Assembly: GCA_026214975.1 (NCBI GenBank)
Contig: CM047815.1
Coordinates: forward strand, 66,099,852-66,163,851
From: Gentiana macrophylla
Taxonomy: Eukaryota > Streptophyta > Magnoliopsida > Gentianales > Gentianaceae
Reading direction: 5' to 3'
Length of the DNA: 64,000 bases
A program made the position numbers and the translations under genes. Under the pieces are notes generated by a model. The model was not told the DNA's origin. It was given only the letters and a program-made list of their open reading frames with translations, and did not search any database. Positions 33,031 through 43,785 of the stretch are shown here, piece after piece; position 1 is the first letter of the stretch, and each line of letters begins with the position of its first letter.

Positions 33031-33387
33031 GAAGAAGAAGAGTTGAGAAAGATGATCAAGCATAAGAAGGAGAAAGCGGGTCTTGATGAAGGATCCCTAT
33101 GGATGATGTGATCCAAGACCTTTCTCAGGGTTATACCTCGGGAGATGAGGTATTCTTGACCAACCACTTCAAGCCTATAAGGAAAAAGGTGGCCCTTAAA
33201 ATCCAAAGATTGAGCAACCACCTCTTGACTTAGAGCTTAAACCGCTCCGCAACACCTTAAGTACATTTTTCTTAAGGATGGTGATAAGTTACCCTTGATC
33301 ATCTCTTCAAAACTCGAGCCCGAACAAGAAGCACTCACCGATAAAAGTGCTTGAAAAAGAACATCCTCGCGTTCGGATGGCAAGTGG

Positions 33388-34755
33388 GTGATATCCGAGA
33401 ATCAGCCCGATGTGTGCATGCATAAAATCCGAACGGAGGAAGGAGCTAAGAAAGTTAGACAACCTCGGCGAAGAAATTTGAATCCGCATACGCAGGAGGT
33501 TGTCAAGAAAGAAGTCATAAAATGGTTAGATATGGGAATCATCTATGCAATCGCCGACGGTGAGTGGGTTAGCCCCACCCAAGTTGTGCCAAAGAAGGAG
33601 TTATTTCCGTGGAAAAGAATGAAAAGGGGAAGAAGTAGCTTTACGCCTTGTGATCACAGTGGTCTGCATTGACTATCGCAGATTGAATGAAGTCACCGCC
33701 AAAGACCATTTCCCTTACCTTTCATTGACCGGCTTCTTGAAAGACTGAGTGGTCATAAGTATTATTGTTTCCTCGATGGATATTCTGGGTACTTCCAGAT
33801 AGCCATCGACCCTAATGACCAGGAGAAGACTACGTTTACGTGTCCATCGGGAACTTTTGCTTTTCGCGAGAATGCCTTTCGGGTTATGCAATGCACCAAA
33901 GAACATTTCAACGGTGCATGTTGGCCATTTTGATGGACTTGTGGAGAAATGTATGGAAGTCTTCATGGATGACTTCTCGCCTATGGCGATAGCTTTGATG
34001 AGATCTTGGAAAATCTAGATATGGTACTTCAATTTTGTGTTGAAAAGAATTTAGTGCTTAACCGGGAGAAATGCCATTTTCTAGTTGATGAAGGATTGTT
34101 CCGGGACACAAGGTGTCCAAAGATCGTATTCAGTTGATAAGGCTAAAGTAGAGGCCATTGAAAAGATGGCGTGCTAAAACAAGTGAAAGAGGTACGAGGT
34201 TTTCTAGGTCATGTTGGCTTCTACAGGCGGTTTATTCAGGACTTTTCTACCATCGCCAAGCCCTTATCTAACCTTCTGAAAGATGATGTTGAGTTCTTGT
34301 TTGATGAGAAATGCAAGGAAGCTTTCAATTGCCTAAAGGATAAGCTCATAAGTGCCCCTATCTTAATCGCACCTGACTGGACTAAGCCATTTGAATTAAT
34401 GTGCGATGCCTCTAACTACGCAGTGGGTGTAGTTTTAGGCCAGAGAATTGATAAAAAGTTCAGGCCCATTTACTATGCGAGCCGCACCTTGAACCCGGCT
34501 CAATGCAATTACACCACGACTGAGAAGGAATTCTTAGCCGTCGTTTTTGCTATCGACAAGTTTAGAAGTTACCTTCTAGGGTCTCAAGTTGTGGTTTGGA
34601 CAGACCATGCAGCCCTACGCTACCTTATGGACAAAGCAGATGCAAAACCAAGGTTACTCCGATGGATTTTAATTTTGCAAGAGTTTGACCTTGAGATCAA
34701 AGATAAGAAGGGTAGTGAAAATATTGTGGTGATCACTGTCTCGCCTAGTAAATGA
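33388..34755 (+). pseudogene. Gypsy E reverse transcriptase and RNase H
   Basis: Motifs in order: KMRTEEGAKK-like VCMHKIRTEEGAKKVRQPRR, WVSPTQVVPKKE, CIDYRRLNEVTAKDHFP (near 33665), the FMDD catalytic centre at 33962-33973, [19 protein letters not shown], then RNase [31 protein letters not shown] and [11 protein letters not shown]. Frame slips near 33600-33720, 33900 and 34020-34170 break the first half; the RNase H half (34171-34755) is open. Confidence 0.85.
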
Positions 34756-35027
34756 GGGTGGAAAAATTTCCAAGGACATAGGCATTGATTTTCCAACCGA
34801 GCAATTAATGAAGCTAGAGCGTGAGGCCGTGGTATGCTTGATTACGCCAACTACTTAGCAGGTGGGCATTTAGAAGAGATGACGATCGTGAAAAGAAGAA
34901 ATTTTTCAATGACTTAAAGTATCTCGTATGGGAGGATCCATATCTGTTTAAAGTCTGCAAGGATGGGTTGCTTAGAAGGTGCGTTCCGGAGCATGAACAA
35001 TTGGATATCTTGGGGCAATGTCATAGT

Positions 35028-35211
35028 TAGGGGTGTAAACGATCCGAGCAGCTCACGAGCCGCTCGTCGCTCGACTCGGTAAATGCTCGCTCGAATATGG
35101 CTTTAATCGAACTCGAGCCGAACTCGAGCAGCTCGTGATAGTTAACGAGCCGAACTCGAGCAGTTTAATGCTTGACTCGACCGCTTTCATGAGCCTAATC
35201 GAGCATTACAT

Positions 35212-35248
<37 letters not shown>

Positions 35249-35819
35249 TTATTACTATTTTTTGAAATTAATTTTTATTAGTACTGTAATACTTAACTTT
35301 TTACTTATTGCTTCCAAAAAAAACGTTTTACTTTTAAACTCATTGAAAATTACTAGACCAAAGTCATTCAGAAACCCTAAACTTTACCCTTCCGTTCTTC
35401 GTTGCTCTACAATCTACATTGCCGTCGTCGCAGCCGCCCGCCGGCGGCTGCTATTTTCAATTCAGGCTATGCACTTAATTTATTATAGTTATGAGGCTAT
35501 GCATGTTGATATTTAAGCATTAGCTATTTAATTTGATTATTGTTGTTATGCTGCTAGACTTGATATTTTATGTTCATATCTTTGAAATTGAATCACTTTT
35601 CCGAGCTGCTCAAGTTCGAGTTCGAGTTCGAAAGTGCTCGAATTTTATCGAGCATAATCGAGTCGAACTCGAGCATGATTAATGTGTTATCGAACCGATC
35701 TCGAGCATTTTTTTTCATGCTCGATCGATCTCGAGCCGAGTTCGAGCAGCACTGTTTTATGGGGGTTGCTCGACTCGATAAGTAAATGCTCGATTCGGAT
35801 CGGATCGTTTACACCCCTA
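35028..35819. mobile_element. hAT-type MITE in gypsy E integrase
   Basis: Perfect terminal inverted repeats TAGGGGTGTAAACGATCCGA are flanked by an exact 8-bp target duplication GTCATAGT (35020-35027 and 35820-35827). The interior has GAGCTCGAGTTCG-like words and a (TA)n(CA)n microsatellite (about 35213-35248). The frames inside it do not resemble a transposase. Its insertion separates the first zinc-binding His of the integrase from the rest. Confidence 0.9.
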
Positions 35820-35827
35820 GTCATAGT

Positions 35828-37207
35828 GGTCCCGCTGGTGGGCACTACGGAGCACCTAAGACAGTCACAAAAATCCTTCAAGCTGGTTTTTACTGGCCTA
35901 CTTTGTTTAAAGATGCTGAAGCCTTTTGCAAAGGCTGTGATAGATGCCAAAGAGTAGGGAGACTCAGTAATAGGATGGAGATGCCACTTAGGCCCATTCT
36001 GGAATGCGAAGTCTTCGACGTGTGGGGCATTGATTTCATGGGCCCTTTCCCATCTTCATGCTCTAATAAATACATTCTCGTCTGTGTAGACTACGTTTCC
36101 AAGTGGGTGGAGGCAATAGCAACCCAAACTAATGATCACAAAGTTGTGAAGAAATTCTTGCAAAAGAATATCTTCACCAGATTTGGCTGTCCTAGAGCCC
36201 TCATTAGTGATGAAGGTACTCATTTTTGCAACGCGCCGCTTGATAAAATTCTTGAGAAATATGGTGTCAAACATAAAATCGGTACACCGTATCATCCCCA
36301 AACAAGTGGCCAAGTCGAGGTAAGCAACCGGAGCCTTAAACGGATTCTAGAAAAGACTGTGAATTCCAATAGATCCAACTGGAGTCTGAAGTTGGATGAC
36401 GCACTTTGGGCTTATCGCACTGCGTTTAAGACCCCTATGGGTACGTCACCCTTCCAAATGGTTTATGGCAAGGCTTGCCATTTACCAGTCGAGCTTGAGG
36501 ACAGAGCTTACTGGGCTATTAAATTCTTGAATTTCGACAGCCATCTTTGTGGGGAAAAGAGATTATTGCAATTGAACGAGCTCGATGAGTTCCGACTCCG
36601 TGCCTACGAGAATTCGAGAATCAGTAAGGAAAGAACGAAGGCACTCCACGATGCTAAGATTAAAGATCGGGAATTCAAAGTGGGAGACATGGCTTTGCTG
36701 TATAACACCAGGCTCCATCTTTTTGCTGGTAAGCTTAAATCTAGATGGTCTGGCCCCTTTGAGATTCTTGATGTTCATCCTGGTGGAGCCATTACGTTGA
36801 AAGGGTATGGCGATCAACCGTTCAAAGTCAATGGTCACAGGATTAAGAAGTACTTTGGGCAACCTAAGGAAAAGCCTGAAGTACTATACTTTCAAAAGAG
36901 AAATGAAACGGTTGAATCGTTTATGTGTGAAGAGATTCCATCCGACTTCTTTGGAGTGGATGATGACATTATTACCCTTAACCTTGCAGATCTTTCTCTC
37001 AATGCTCCTGAGCCTGTTAGCATACCTCAGCCGAATCTGAGAAACAAGAACAAGAAGAAAAGAGTCAGTGTTGTCTGGAGAGAAAAATTTCATGATCTTT
37101 CGCGCTTGACTTTGACTTGTTGTTGCGAAAACCATTTCCGTCCTAGTCATTCTGATTCTGACAGAGAAGTGGTTAGCCTCATACCCAAGTGGCCTGATCC
37201 AGGTTGA
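35828..37207 (+). pseudogene. Gypsy E integrase
   Basis: An open frame covers most of the integrase. The H2C2 zinc finger remainder ([13 protein letters not shown] to [11 protein letters not shown]) comes first. The rve core follows, with Asp in [11 protein letters not shown], Asp in [11 protein letters not shown] and Glu in [16 protein letters not shown]. The Athila/Tat motif [18 protein letters not shown] and a C-terminal domain ([26 protein letters not shown]) come next, and a variable tail ends at the TGA at 37205-37207. The N terminus lies across the MITE (34756-35020), in broken frames. The catalytic set is complete. This is the longest open frame of the element. Confidence 0.85.
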
Positions 37208-38629
37208 CTTGGTTTACTCTGTCAAGCTACTGACATAAAAGAAGCGCTACTAGGAGGCAGCCTAGTCTTTTAAGTTACTTTTTAGTTATGTTTTTAGGGC
37301 ATTAGGAATAAAACCTTGGTGATTTGTGTATTGGTTATCCCTGTCCTATTTGTGAATGCTTTATTTGCCCATTTCTGTGTGCATTCATGTTTACTCATAT
37401 ACCCTTTGTACCCCCGAGATTATATGCTATGTCGAGTGTTGCAGATGCTGTTGAGCGGTTTTTGCCAGTTATCACTTTTAGTGTTGTCTGTTCTTGATAC
37501 TAGTCGCAGCAGTTCATCCATGTTACGGCCTGACCACTGCCAACCTACAGCCCGACAACCACTTTGAAACCAGCTAAGTATTATTTTCTTTTATTTGCAC
37601 ATTCTGAGGACATAATGTGATTTAAGTGTGGGGGGGTGTCTACATCGGGAGTTATCATGCTATATCTTCTGAAAATGAGTAAATGTGATTTTCTCGACAA
37701 TTTTAAAATTTTTCAAAGTAAACTTGGGTAATTGTAAATCTTGAGCATGTAATTGAAACAAATGGCTTGCTAGTTGTAGTTTCCTGACAATGATTTTATG
37801 TGACTTTGAGAGATAATTATAGCATGCTTTTACTGATTTGAGATAGTATTCATTTCACACTCACGAAAGCCTTTGATATTGAAGCAAAAATTTTGAACTG
37901 TATCCTTTCACTATTTTAGTGATTTATCTTAGAGAGATTTGGTCTTAATAGTAACAGTGAAGTAACACCTAAGTTCAGAATGTGCACTGTGAATATCTAA
38001 AGGTTTGAATGTGATAAGTGAAACGTAACTAATGTCTTGAAAGAAAAAATATATAAAAAAATAAATAAAGGGGTGTGTCGGAAGCTGGTTAATGATTGGA
38101 GTGCGGTAGGGCATTATCTCGAAATGTCCTATTCCACTATGATGACCAAAAGCTCACGACGATGAAAAAAAGCTACCTATGATTTGAGTAAGGTAGGTGT
38201 TATCCCGAAACATCCTATTCTACTATGACGGGTAAGAGCTCATTTTGATGTGCGTCAAAGAAGAAAAAGAAAGTGAAAAAAAAATTAAAGACTTTGTTAT
38301 CGTTGAACTTATACCCAAGTATAAACCGAATGATATGTTTGTAGGGATTATCCTCTTTGAGTGTGCAGGGAAGGCTTTGTGTGGAACATTCACGCCTATA
38401 CCTAGGATAGTCATTAAAATTATTTGAGAGGATATTTGTTTGAGAGGATTGTGAAGATTGAAAAGGATTGTCACACACACACACGCAGAATCTATCTCAT
38501 GTTGGTATCACTTGCTATAGTTGTTATATCTTTTGTTACGTGAGTCGAGGAATCTATGTGGATTACATGTACAGTGAGTTTGTTTTGATTATTTTGTTCG
38601 GGACGAACAAAAAGCTAAGTGTGGGGAGT
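37208..38629 (+). other. Non-coding 3' region of gypsy E
   Basis: 1.4 kb between pol and the 3' LTR. It has two G-rich tracts with the same context (TTTAAGTGTGGGGGGG near 37620 and GCTAAGTGTGGGGAG near 38614); the second is the polypurine tract next to the LTR. A ~95-bp duplicated block (CCTATTCCACTATGATGA near 38128, CCTATTCTACTATGACG near 38212) is also present. No envelope-like frame is seen. Confidence 0.65.
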
Positions 38630-39118
38630 TGTTTAGGGTATATTTTACTATATTTTCGGGCTTAATCCCTAAACAATTTACCTTATTTTTAAGGGAAATA
38701 AATGAGAAAAGCGTGTTTTAACCGTTAAATTCCTATAATGGTTATTGAGGGGTTATAATTTAATTATGAGGAAATATTGAGTTTAAATGTTATTTTGTTA
38801 CACATTTTTTTATTATTATTATTCGATGACTTGGTGTAACAACAATTTTGCAGAAAATTAAAAGATATGCATGGGGATATTATTAATGGAGAAGATTAAT
38901 CTCATTCAATCAAGTGATTTCAAAATAAAGAAGAAAATCGGAGCATTGAAGAGAGGATAAATCAGATCAGATCGAAAGAGTGAAGTGGGGGACACGGTAT
39001 ACGAAGCAACAGTGTGAAAACGCGTAAATAGGTAGGCTCGGTCGACCGAGCCATGCTATTCGGTCGACCGAGTGTCTTATGTCGGTCTACCGAGGCTGAA
39101 AATCGACGCGTTTTTCTA
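38630..39118 (+). repeat. Truncated 3' LTR of gypsy E
   Basis: It matches 28345-28840 of the 5' LTR, including GGCTCGGTCGACCGAGCC (39035-39052), then stops at TTTTTCTAG and passes directly into copia D reverse transcriptase. About 930 bases of LTR, including the TATA box, are missing. Confidence 0.85.
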
Positions 39119-39786
39119 GTGTAGTTTTATATCTCTTTACTGATCCATCATGATTGTATTTGATTCTTTACACCCATTTGCATCCAATAGGTTTCTTGTC
39201 TGGGGGCAGATCAACTATCTCTCATGCAGTGACGGACCCAGAAAAAAATCTCAGTGGGGGCACCGGAACAAATTCAAAAGGCGAGTGGGGGCATCAATAG
39301 TGTTTTTACATTTTTTACCTATAAAAACTTGTTGATTTTCGGATCTCAGTGGGGGCCGGGCACCCCCCCTTTATAATGCTAGGTCCGTCCCTGCTCTCAT
39401 GTGTGAGTCTTTTGTAAAGCTTCAATTTCTTTGTTCATTGCCTCCTTCCATTCATCATGCTTGATGGCTTGATTGTAGGTCTTAGGCTTTTTAACAGCAT
39501 CGATGGCATTAATGAATCTGGCATAGTCTGCTGAGAGGTTGTCCAGACTCATTACTACACTCAGCAGATGTGGAGTCTGCTGAACATTGTGAGCACCCCC
39601 TTGATAAAAGGTTGGTGATTTCCTTGTTCTTGTGGACCTTCTTAGTTGTGTGGGTCCAGGTGCCTGATTCACTTGTGCATGCCTTTCATTGGATGTATCA
39701 GCTGCTGTTGATCCCATTGTTGGTTGGTCTGTTAACTCATTCGACAGGTCATCAAGACTGTCCATTACTGGCAAAGGAACAGGCAT
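39119..39786 (-). pseudogene. Copia D reverse transcriptase N-terminal part and linker
   Basis: The linker (LRRSTRTRKSPTFYQ, 39600-39700) leads to YNQAIKHDEWKEAMNKEIEALQ. After the MITE, reverse transcriptase continues with VDLPPDKKPIGCKWV, a stop, and KYNHDGSVKRYK up to the gypsy E junction at 39119. The rest is at 27639-28344. Confidence 0.8.
39227..39393. mobile_element. Short hAT-type MITE (167 bp)
   Basis: Termini CAGTGACGGACC and, inverted, CAGGGACGGACC. An exact 8-bp target duplication CTCTCATG lies at 39219-39226 and 39394-39401. It is non-coding with GTGGGGGC words near both ends, and it sits in copia D reverse transcriptase. Confidence 0.9.
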
Positions 39787-39942
39787 GTAGACTTTCCCAA
39801 GACTTTCTGAAAAAGAGGAAAGTAAGTTTCATGGAATTGAGTATTTCTAGCAACAAAGATATCTTTGTTGGTAATATCTAAGAGAATAGCACCCTTGGAG
39901 GTGGTTGAATTCCCAAGATAGACACAAGTTCTACATCTTGAG

Positions 39943-40867
39943 TCAAAATTTGGTCCTATACTGCTGAAGTGTGCATGAAAAAACTAGGCAACCAAAGACT
40001 TTAAACACAAAATAGTCTGGTTTCATGCCATAAAGAACTTCATGTGGAGTGATTTCTTTCAGCAGTGGTGTAGGTGTGGCATTAATCAACTTTACAGCAT
40101 GTAAAAGGTGGAAACCCCCAATATTCAATTGGAAGATTACTCTAAAACCTCCAACCTCTTGCAACATCCAACAGATGCTGATGTTTTCTATCAACAATAC
40201 CTTTTTGCTCAGGTGTACTTACACAGGATGTCTGATGTATGATACCCTGCTGAGCATAAAAGTCAGTAAGTTGGAATTCTGCACCATTGTCAGATCTAAT
40301 TACTTTAATAATTTTATGAAACTGAGTAGAAACAAATTTAACAAAAGATTTAACAAGTTCAGAGGCTTCAGATTTGTGTCTCATAAGAAAACCCCAAGTA
40401 AATGTAGAAAAATCATCAACAATAGTAAGAAAATATTGTTGTCCATTTACAGTATGCTATCTTAGGGGACCCCCAATGTCCATATGAACAAGGTCAAAAG
40501 CAGCATTTACAGCAGTAGTACTTAAAGGAAAAGGATTTTTCTTCAGTTTGGCCATAGGGCAGACATAACAAAGATCATGATTACAAAATTTGACATCAGC
40601 AGACTGTGAACTAATGACTTGCAGTCTTTTATCTGGCAAGTGCCCTAGTCTGTAATGCCATAAAAGAGCATCATCTAATCTATCAGACAAAGTGTGATTT
40701 TCTATAGAATTTGAAACATAGAGTCTTATTGGTTGATCCATGACATAAAGTCCTCTTTGTAACTCAGCTGAACCAATCATTTTCCTGTTCTTGTCCTGCA
40801 AAACACACTTGTTAGCAGAAAAGACAGCTGCACATTTTGTATGATTAATAAAAGAAGGTAAAGACAA
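39943..40867 (-). pseudogene. Copia D integrase
   Basis: The pre-integrase zinc region (LLWHYRLGHLPDKRL, then CYVCPMAKLKKNPFP) lies at about 40530-40670. In the rve core the first Asp is in LVHMDIGGPL and the second in IRSDNGAEF. The expected Glu of the third motif is Asp (GIVDRKHQHLL, GAT at 40192-40190). A stop lies near 40460. The module ends about 39943 with LFGCLVFSC-like sequence. The D-D-D set would be expected to cut activity strongly. Confidence 0.8.
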
Positions 40868-41029
40868 AAGGTTATACTTAAAGCCAGGAATTCAAAACAC
40901 ATCATGTAGGACCAATTGAGGGTTTACCCTTACTTGTCCTATATGAGTGACAAAAACATTATTTCCATTATGCAGTCCCATTTTTATACCAGATGAAGGT
41001 TTGGGATTGCTTAATAGATCTAATGATCA

Positions 41030-41345
41030 TACAATGTGATCTGTGGCACCAGAGTCCAAGATCCATTGTATTGATCTTACTAAATTTAGGTCACCTGTTT
41101 CTGTGGCAGGTGAGTAATGTGTGACAATATCAGCAGGTTGTCAAGTTGTCTAGGAGGATCATTCAGAAGAGCCATCAACTTGTCAAGTTGTTGTGCAGTA
41201 AGATTGGGAAACCCCGGTCCAACAGACCTGCTTGGTGCCTGATCTTCTTCTGCTAATTGCTCATCTTCTAACATATTTGCCTTTTTTGTCTTGAAACCAG
41301 GAGGAAATCCATGCTTCTTTTAACAAGTCTCCTCAGTGTGGCCAT
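41030..41345 (-). pseudogene. Copia D protease motif and gag zinc knuckle
   Basis: The protease active site IQWILDSGATDHIV is at about 41035-41075. The CCHC knuckle, CSFCGFNGHTEETC followed by a stop and KKHGFPPG, is at about 41305-41370. Both are recognisable but lie in different frames, with stops in between. Confidence 0.75.
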
Positions 41346-41472
41346 TGAATCCACAGAAACTACATTGCATCTTTCTTGGATTTTTAGGCCTGGGATTTGC
41401 AGCAAAGTTAGGTCTGCTGACAGTCTGATTATGTCCCTGTCCATTCTTTTGTGACAATAGGACCATGGAGTC

Positions 41473-42178
41473 TTAATTCTTGGCCTTGTTAGCCATATAT
41501 GACTTCTGTCTCTCAAACTTGATAGCCATTGCATAGACATCATGAATTTCTGGAAAAGGCACCATCAACATTGCATGTGAGACCATTGGTTCAAATTCAT
41601 CCCTTAATCCTTTAAGGAATTTCATGACATGTTCAGCCTCCTTATGATCCATCAGATTGCTGATTGCATTGCAGTGACATTGACGATCACAAGAATAGAT
41701 TGTCACAGGCCTGATGGTCTTGATTTCTTCCCAAAGAATCATCAATTTTGTAAAATATTGATTGACAGAATCTGTGCCTTGTTTCAGTAGATGCATTTCT
41801 TCAAGAAGATCCGAAAGCCTTAATGCATCAACATTTGAAAACCTTGCTGCAAGATTCTTCCAAACCGCATTGGCGTTCTTGAAGTACATCAAACTTGGTG
41901 TAATGGTGTTTTCAACAGAATTTAAGATCCATGATCTCACCATTGTATCACATTGTCTCCAGGCATATAATTCTACTGAATCTGCTTCTGGCCTTTTAAT
42001 TGTGCCATCTATGAAGCCAATTTTGTTTTTGGTGATCAGCACCATCTCTATGGACATTTTCTAGGGATTGTAGTTGTTGCCATTCATCAATTGCTGAACA
42101 AAGAACCAGAGAAGGATTCTCATTAGGATGAACATAGAATGGACTGGAGGGACTTATTTCTTGTTTTTTGGCTGCCAT
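41473..42178 (-). pseudogene. Copia D gag
   Basis: ATG at 42178-42176 starts MAAKKQEISPSSPFYVHPNE, the copia-like gag N-terminal motif (FYVHPNENPSLVL). A frame slip near 42090 and a TAG where Trp is expected (GNNYNP*KMSIEM, near 42060) break it. The UBN2 part (WILNSVENTIT, KNLAARFSNVDALRLSDLLEE, FLKGLRDEFEPM) is open to 41473. Confidence 0.85.
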
Positions 42179-42365
42179 GGCTATCAAGAATCTCCAGAAT
42201 TGATTCTCAAATCAACAATGATGGATAGAAACCGGTCAAGAATTGATCAAGAATAGAGAAAGAGATGACAGTTTACTCTCAAGAAACTGAAAACTCACAA
42301 AAGATGAAGAACACTCTCAAGTTTCTTCAAAAAACGCAAGAAAATTTTTAGAAATTCTCAAATTT

Positions 42366-42379
42366 CTGCTCTGATACCA
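42366..42379 (-). other. Primer-binding site of copia D (initiator tRNA-Met)
   Basis: TGGTATCAGAGCAG on the minus strand, directly next to the 5' LTR. Confidence 0.85.
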
Positions 42380-42718
42380 TGATGAAGTTTGTAGAATTAC
42401 AAACAAACAAAATAAAATGCGGAATTATTGTTGATCAAGTAAATGTTACAATATGTTTACAATGTGGCTGATCATGGGGTATTTATAACATCATACACCT
42501 CATGAATCAGTTAGAAGTATGTTACAAACGGTTATAACAGATTTCAACTAAATAACCGCTTTCTATAGTATATATACCATATATCAAACTGATCAAACAG
42601 TCTTTGAGTCTTAATCTTGTCGAGGGTTGTTGGTCTTCATCTTTGTCAGTGTCAGTCGATATCTTTGATTGATCAGCAGAGTGCACTCAGAATTCCCATC
42701 AGCTTTTGTACTGTAACA
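42380..42718 (-). repeat. 5' LTR of copia D
   Basis: 339 bases, TGATGAAG...GTAACA on the plus strand. A TATAAATA box on the minus strand lies at 42480-42487. Confidence 0.85.
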
Positions 42719-42719
42719 T

Positions 42720-43652
42720 ATGTCGTGTAGGTGGAATAGTTTGGAGGTAGATAAGGTTTCTTTGTCCTATGCACTTCCTGATTTTCCAAAGTGTTTACTT
42801 ACCAATGATGGGGATTTGAGAAATATGGTTAGGATTTCACGTTTTTTGGAATTGAGCGTGTGCGGGTCGATGTAGTTGAAACTGACTGTTGTAATTGATG
42901 ATGACCAAGATTTTATTCCAACCTTTTGCTTCTGTGAAGATAAGGTTTTATTGACTCTTGTTTGGAATAAGTGTGTTGTTGGCGTTGGTCAGAAGTATAA
43001 GGGTGGTGCTGTTGAGTTTAGGATTGCATTGCAGAAAATGTCTATTGATAGTGGTTATCCATTTTCCTTTGTTAAGAATGACCGTAAGAGGGTGACTGTT
43101 TGTTGTCTGAAGAATATTGAGTGTGGTTGTCCTTGGATGGTTCATGCCTTAGAAGATCTTGTTAATAATCATTTTTATATAAGGGAAATGGAAAGTTTCC
43201 ATACATGTGGTACTTCTTCTCGTACTTTGTCTGGTATTTGTGGAAGTTCAAGTTTAGTTGCAGATATAGTCCATGATGATATTCGTAGCAATCCATCTAC
43301 TTAAACCTTTTTAGTTAAGAAAGATTTGCTATCGAAGTATGGGTTGACTGTTTCGTATGACAATGCTTGGAAGGGGGTTGACAAAGCGAAATCTTCCTTG
43401 TTTGGTACCTCCAAGGAATCCTAACGTGGTTTACATGTGTATGTATATAGTATATTTGATACGAACCCTGGATCTTATGTTATTTTGGATGTTCATGAAG
43501 GAACAAACCGTTTTAGACAGTTGTTTGTTGCATTTGCAGCGTGTATTAAAGGTTTTGAACATGTTTGTCCAATGTTGTTTTTGGTTGAGTCCCATTTAAA
43601 GAATCAATTCAAAGGTCATATTTTGTCCACAATTGAAAAGATGACAACAACG
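42720..43652 (+). pseudogene. MuDR-type transposase, N-terminal part only
   Basis: Directly after copia D the frame runs MSCRWNSLEVDKVSLSYALP, a PB1-like N-terminal region typical of MuDR transposases. A TAG follows (42873-42875), then the Mutator DNA-binding domain (VGQKYKGGAVEFRIALQKM, CCLKNIECGCPWMVHA, FHTCG), a TAA near 43303 and KKDLLSKYGLTVSYDNAWKG. After a frame change comes NPGSYVILDVHEGTNRFRQL and CPMLFLVESHLKNQFKGH. The exon ends at a GTATGT donor (43653). The DDE catalytic exons are absent: copia B sits at 43786, and beyond it at 55720 no transposase is found. Confidence 0.8.
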
Positions 43653-43785
43653 GTATGTTTTATTTTTCATTTTTTTGTTCTTCTATTTTTTTCCTTGTTT
43701 TAGTGAGTAACATCATTATTTTATTGGCTTATTGTGTTTTTTCATGATGTTAGTTAACTGACATCTTGTTTCCCCTAACCAGCAC

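Larger units (their letters stand above)
28345..39118 (+). mobile_element. Gypsy E: Athila-like Ty3/gypsy element with truncated 3' LTR
   Basis: A 1423-base 5' LTR (28345-29767), a tRNA-Asp primer site (29774-29791), gag, protease, reverse transcriptase/RNase H, integrase and a long non-coding 3' region lead to a polypurine tract and a 3' LTR cut to 489 bases (38630-39118). The integrase motif [18 protein letters not shown], the FMDD reverse transcriptase centre and the tRNA-Asp primer fit the Athila/Tat group. It lies in copia D reverse transcriptase. A hAT-type MITE (35028-35819) splits the integrase. Gag and reverse transcriptase carry several frame slips. Confidence 0.85.
26947..42718 (-). 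mobile_element. Copia D: Ty1/copia element interrupted by gypsy E and a MITE
   Basis: LTRs at 26947-27288 and 42380-42718 (TGATGAAG...GTAACA), an initiator-Met primer site (42366-42379) and a polypurine tract (CTTGACGGGG, 27289-27298) define a minus-strand element. Flanks TTTGT and TATGT match at 4 of 5. The order from right to left is gag, protease, integrase, reverse transcriptase, RNase H. Gypsy E splits it in reverse transcriptase and a 167-base MITE sits between integrase and reverse transcriptase. Several stops make it defective. It interrupts the MuDR-like transposase gene. Confidence 0.85.

Noticed and set aside
35262..35516. Open frames inside the MITE at 35028-35819
   Set aside because: AT-rich translation without any transposase motif; the element is a non-coding MITE.
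38215..38484. Two overlapping minus-strand frames in the 3' region of gypsy E
   Set aside because: Short, antisense to the element, A/T-rich and over a duplicated block; no domain.
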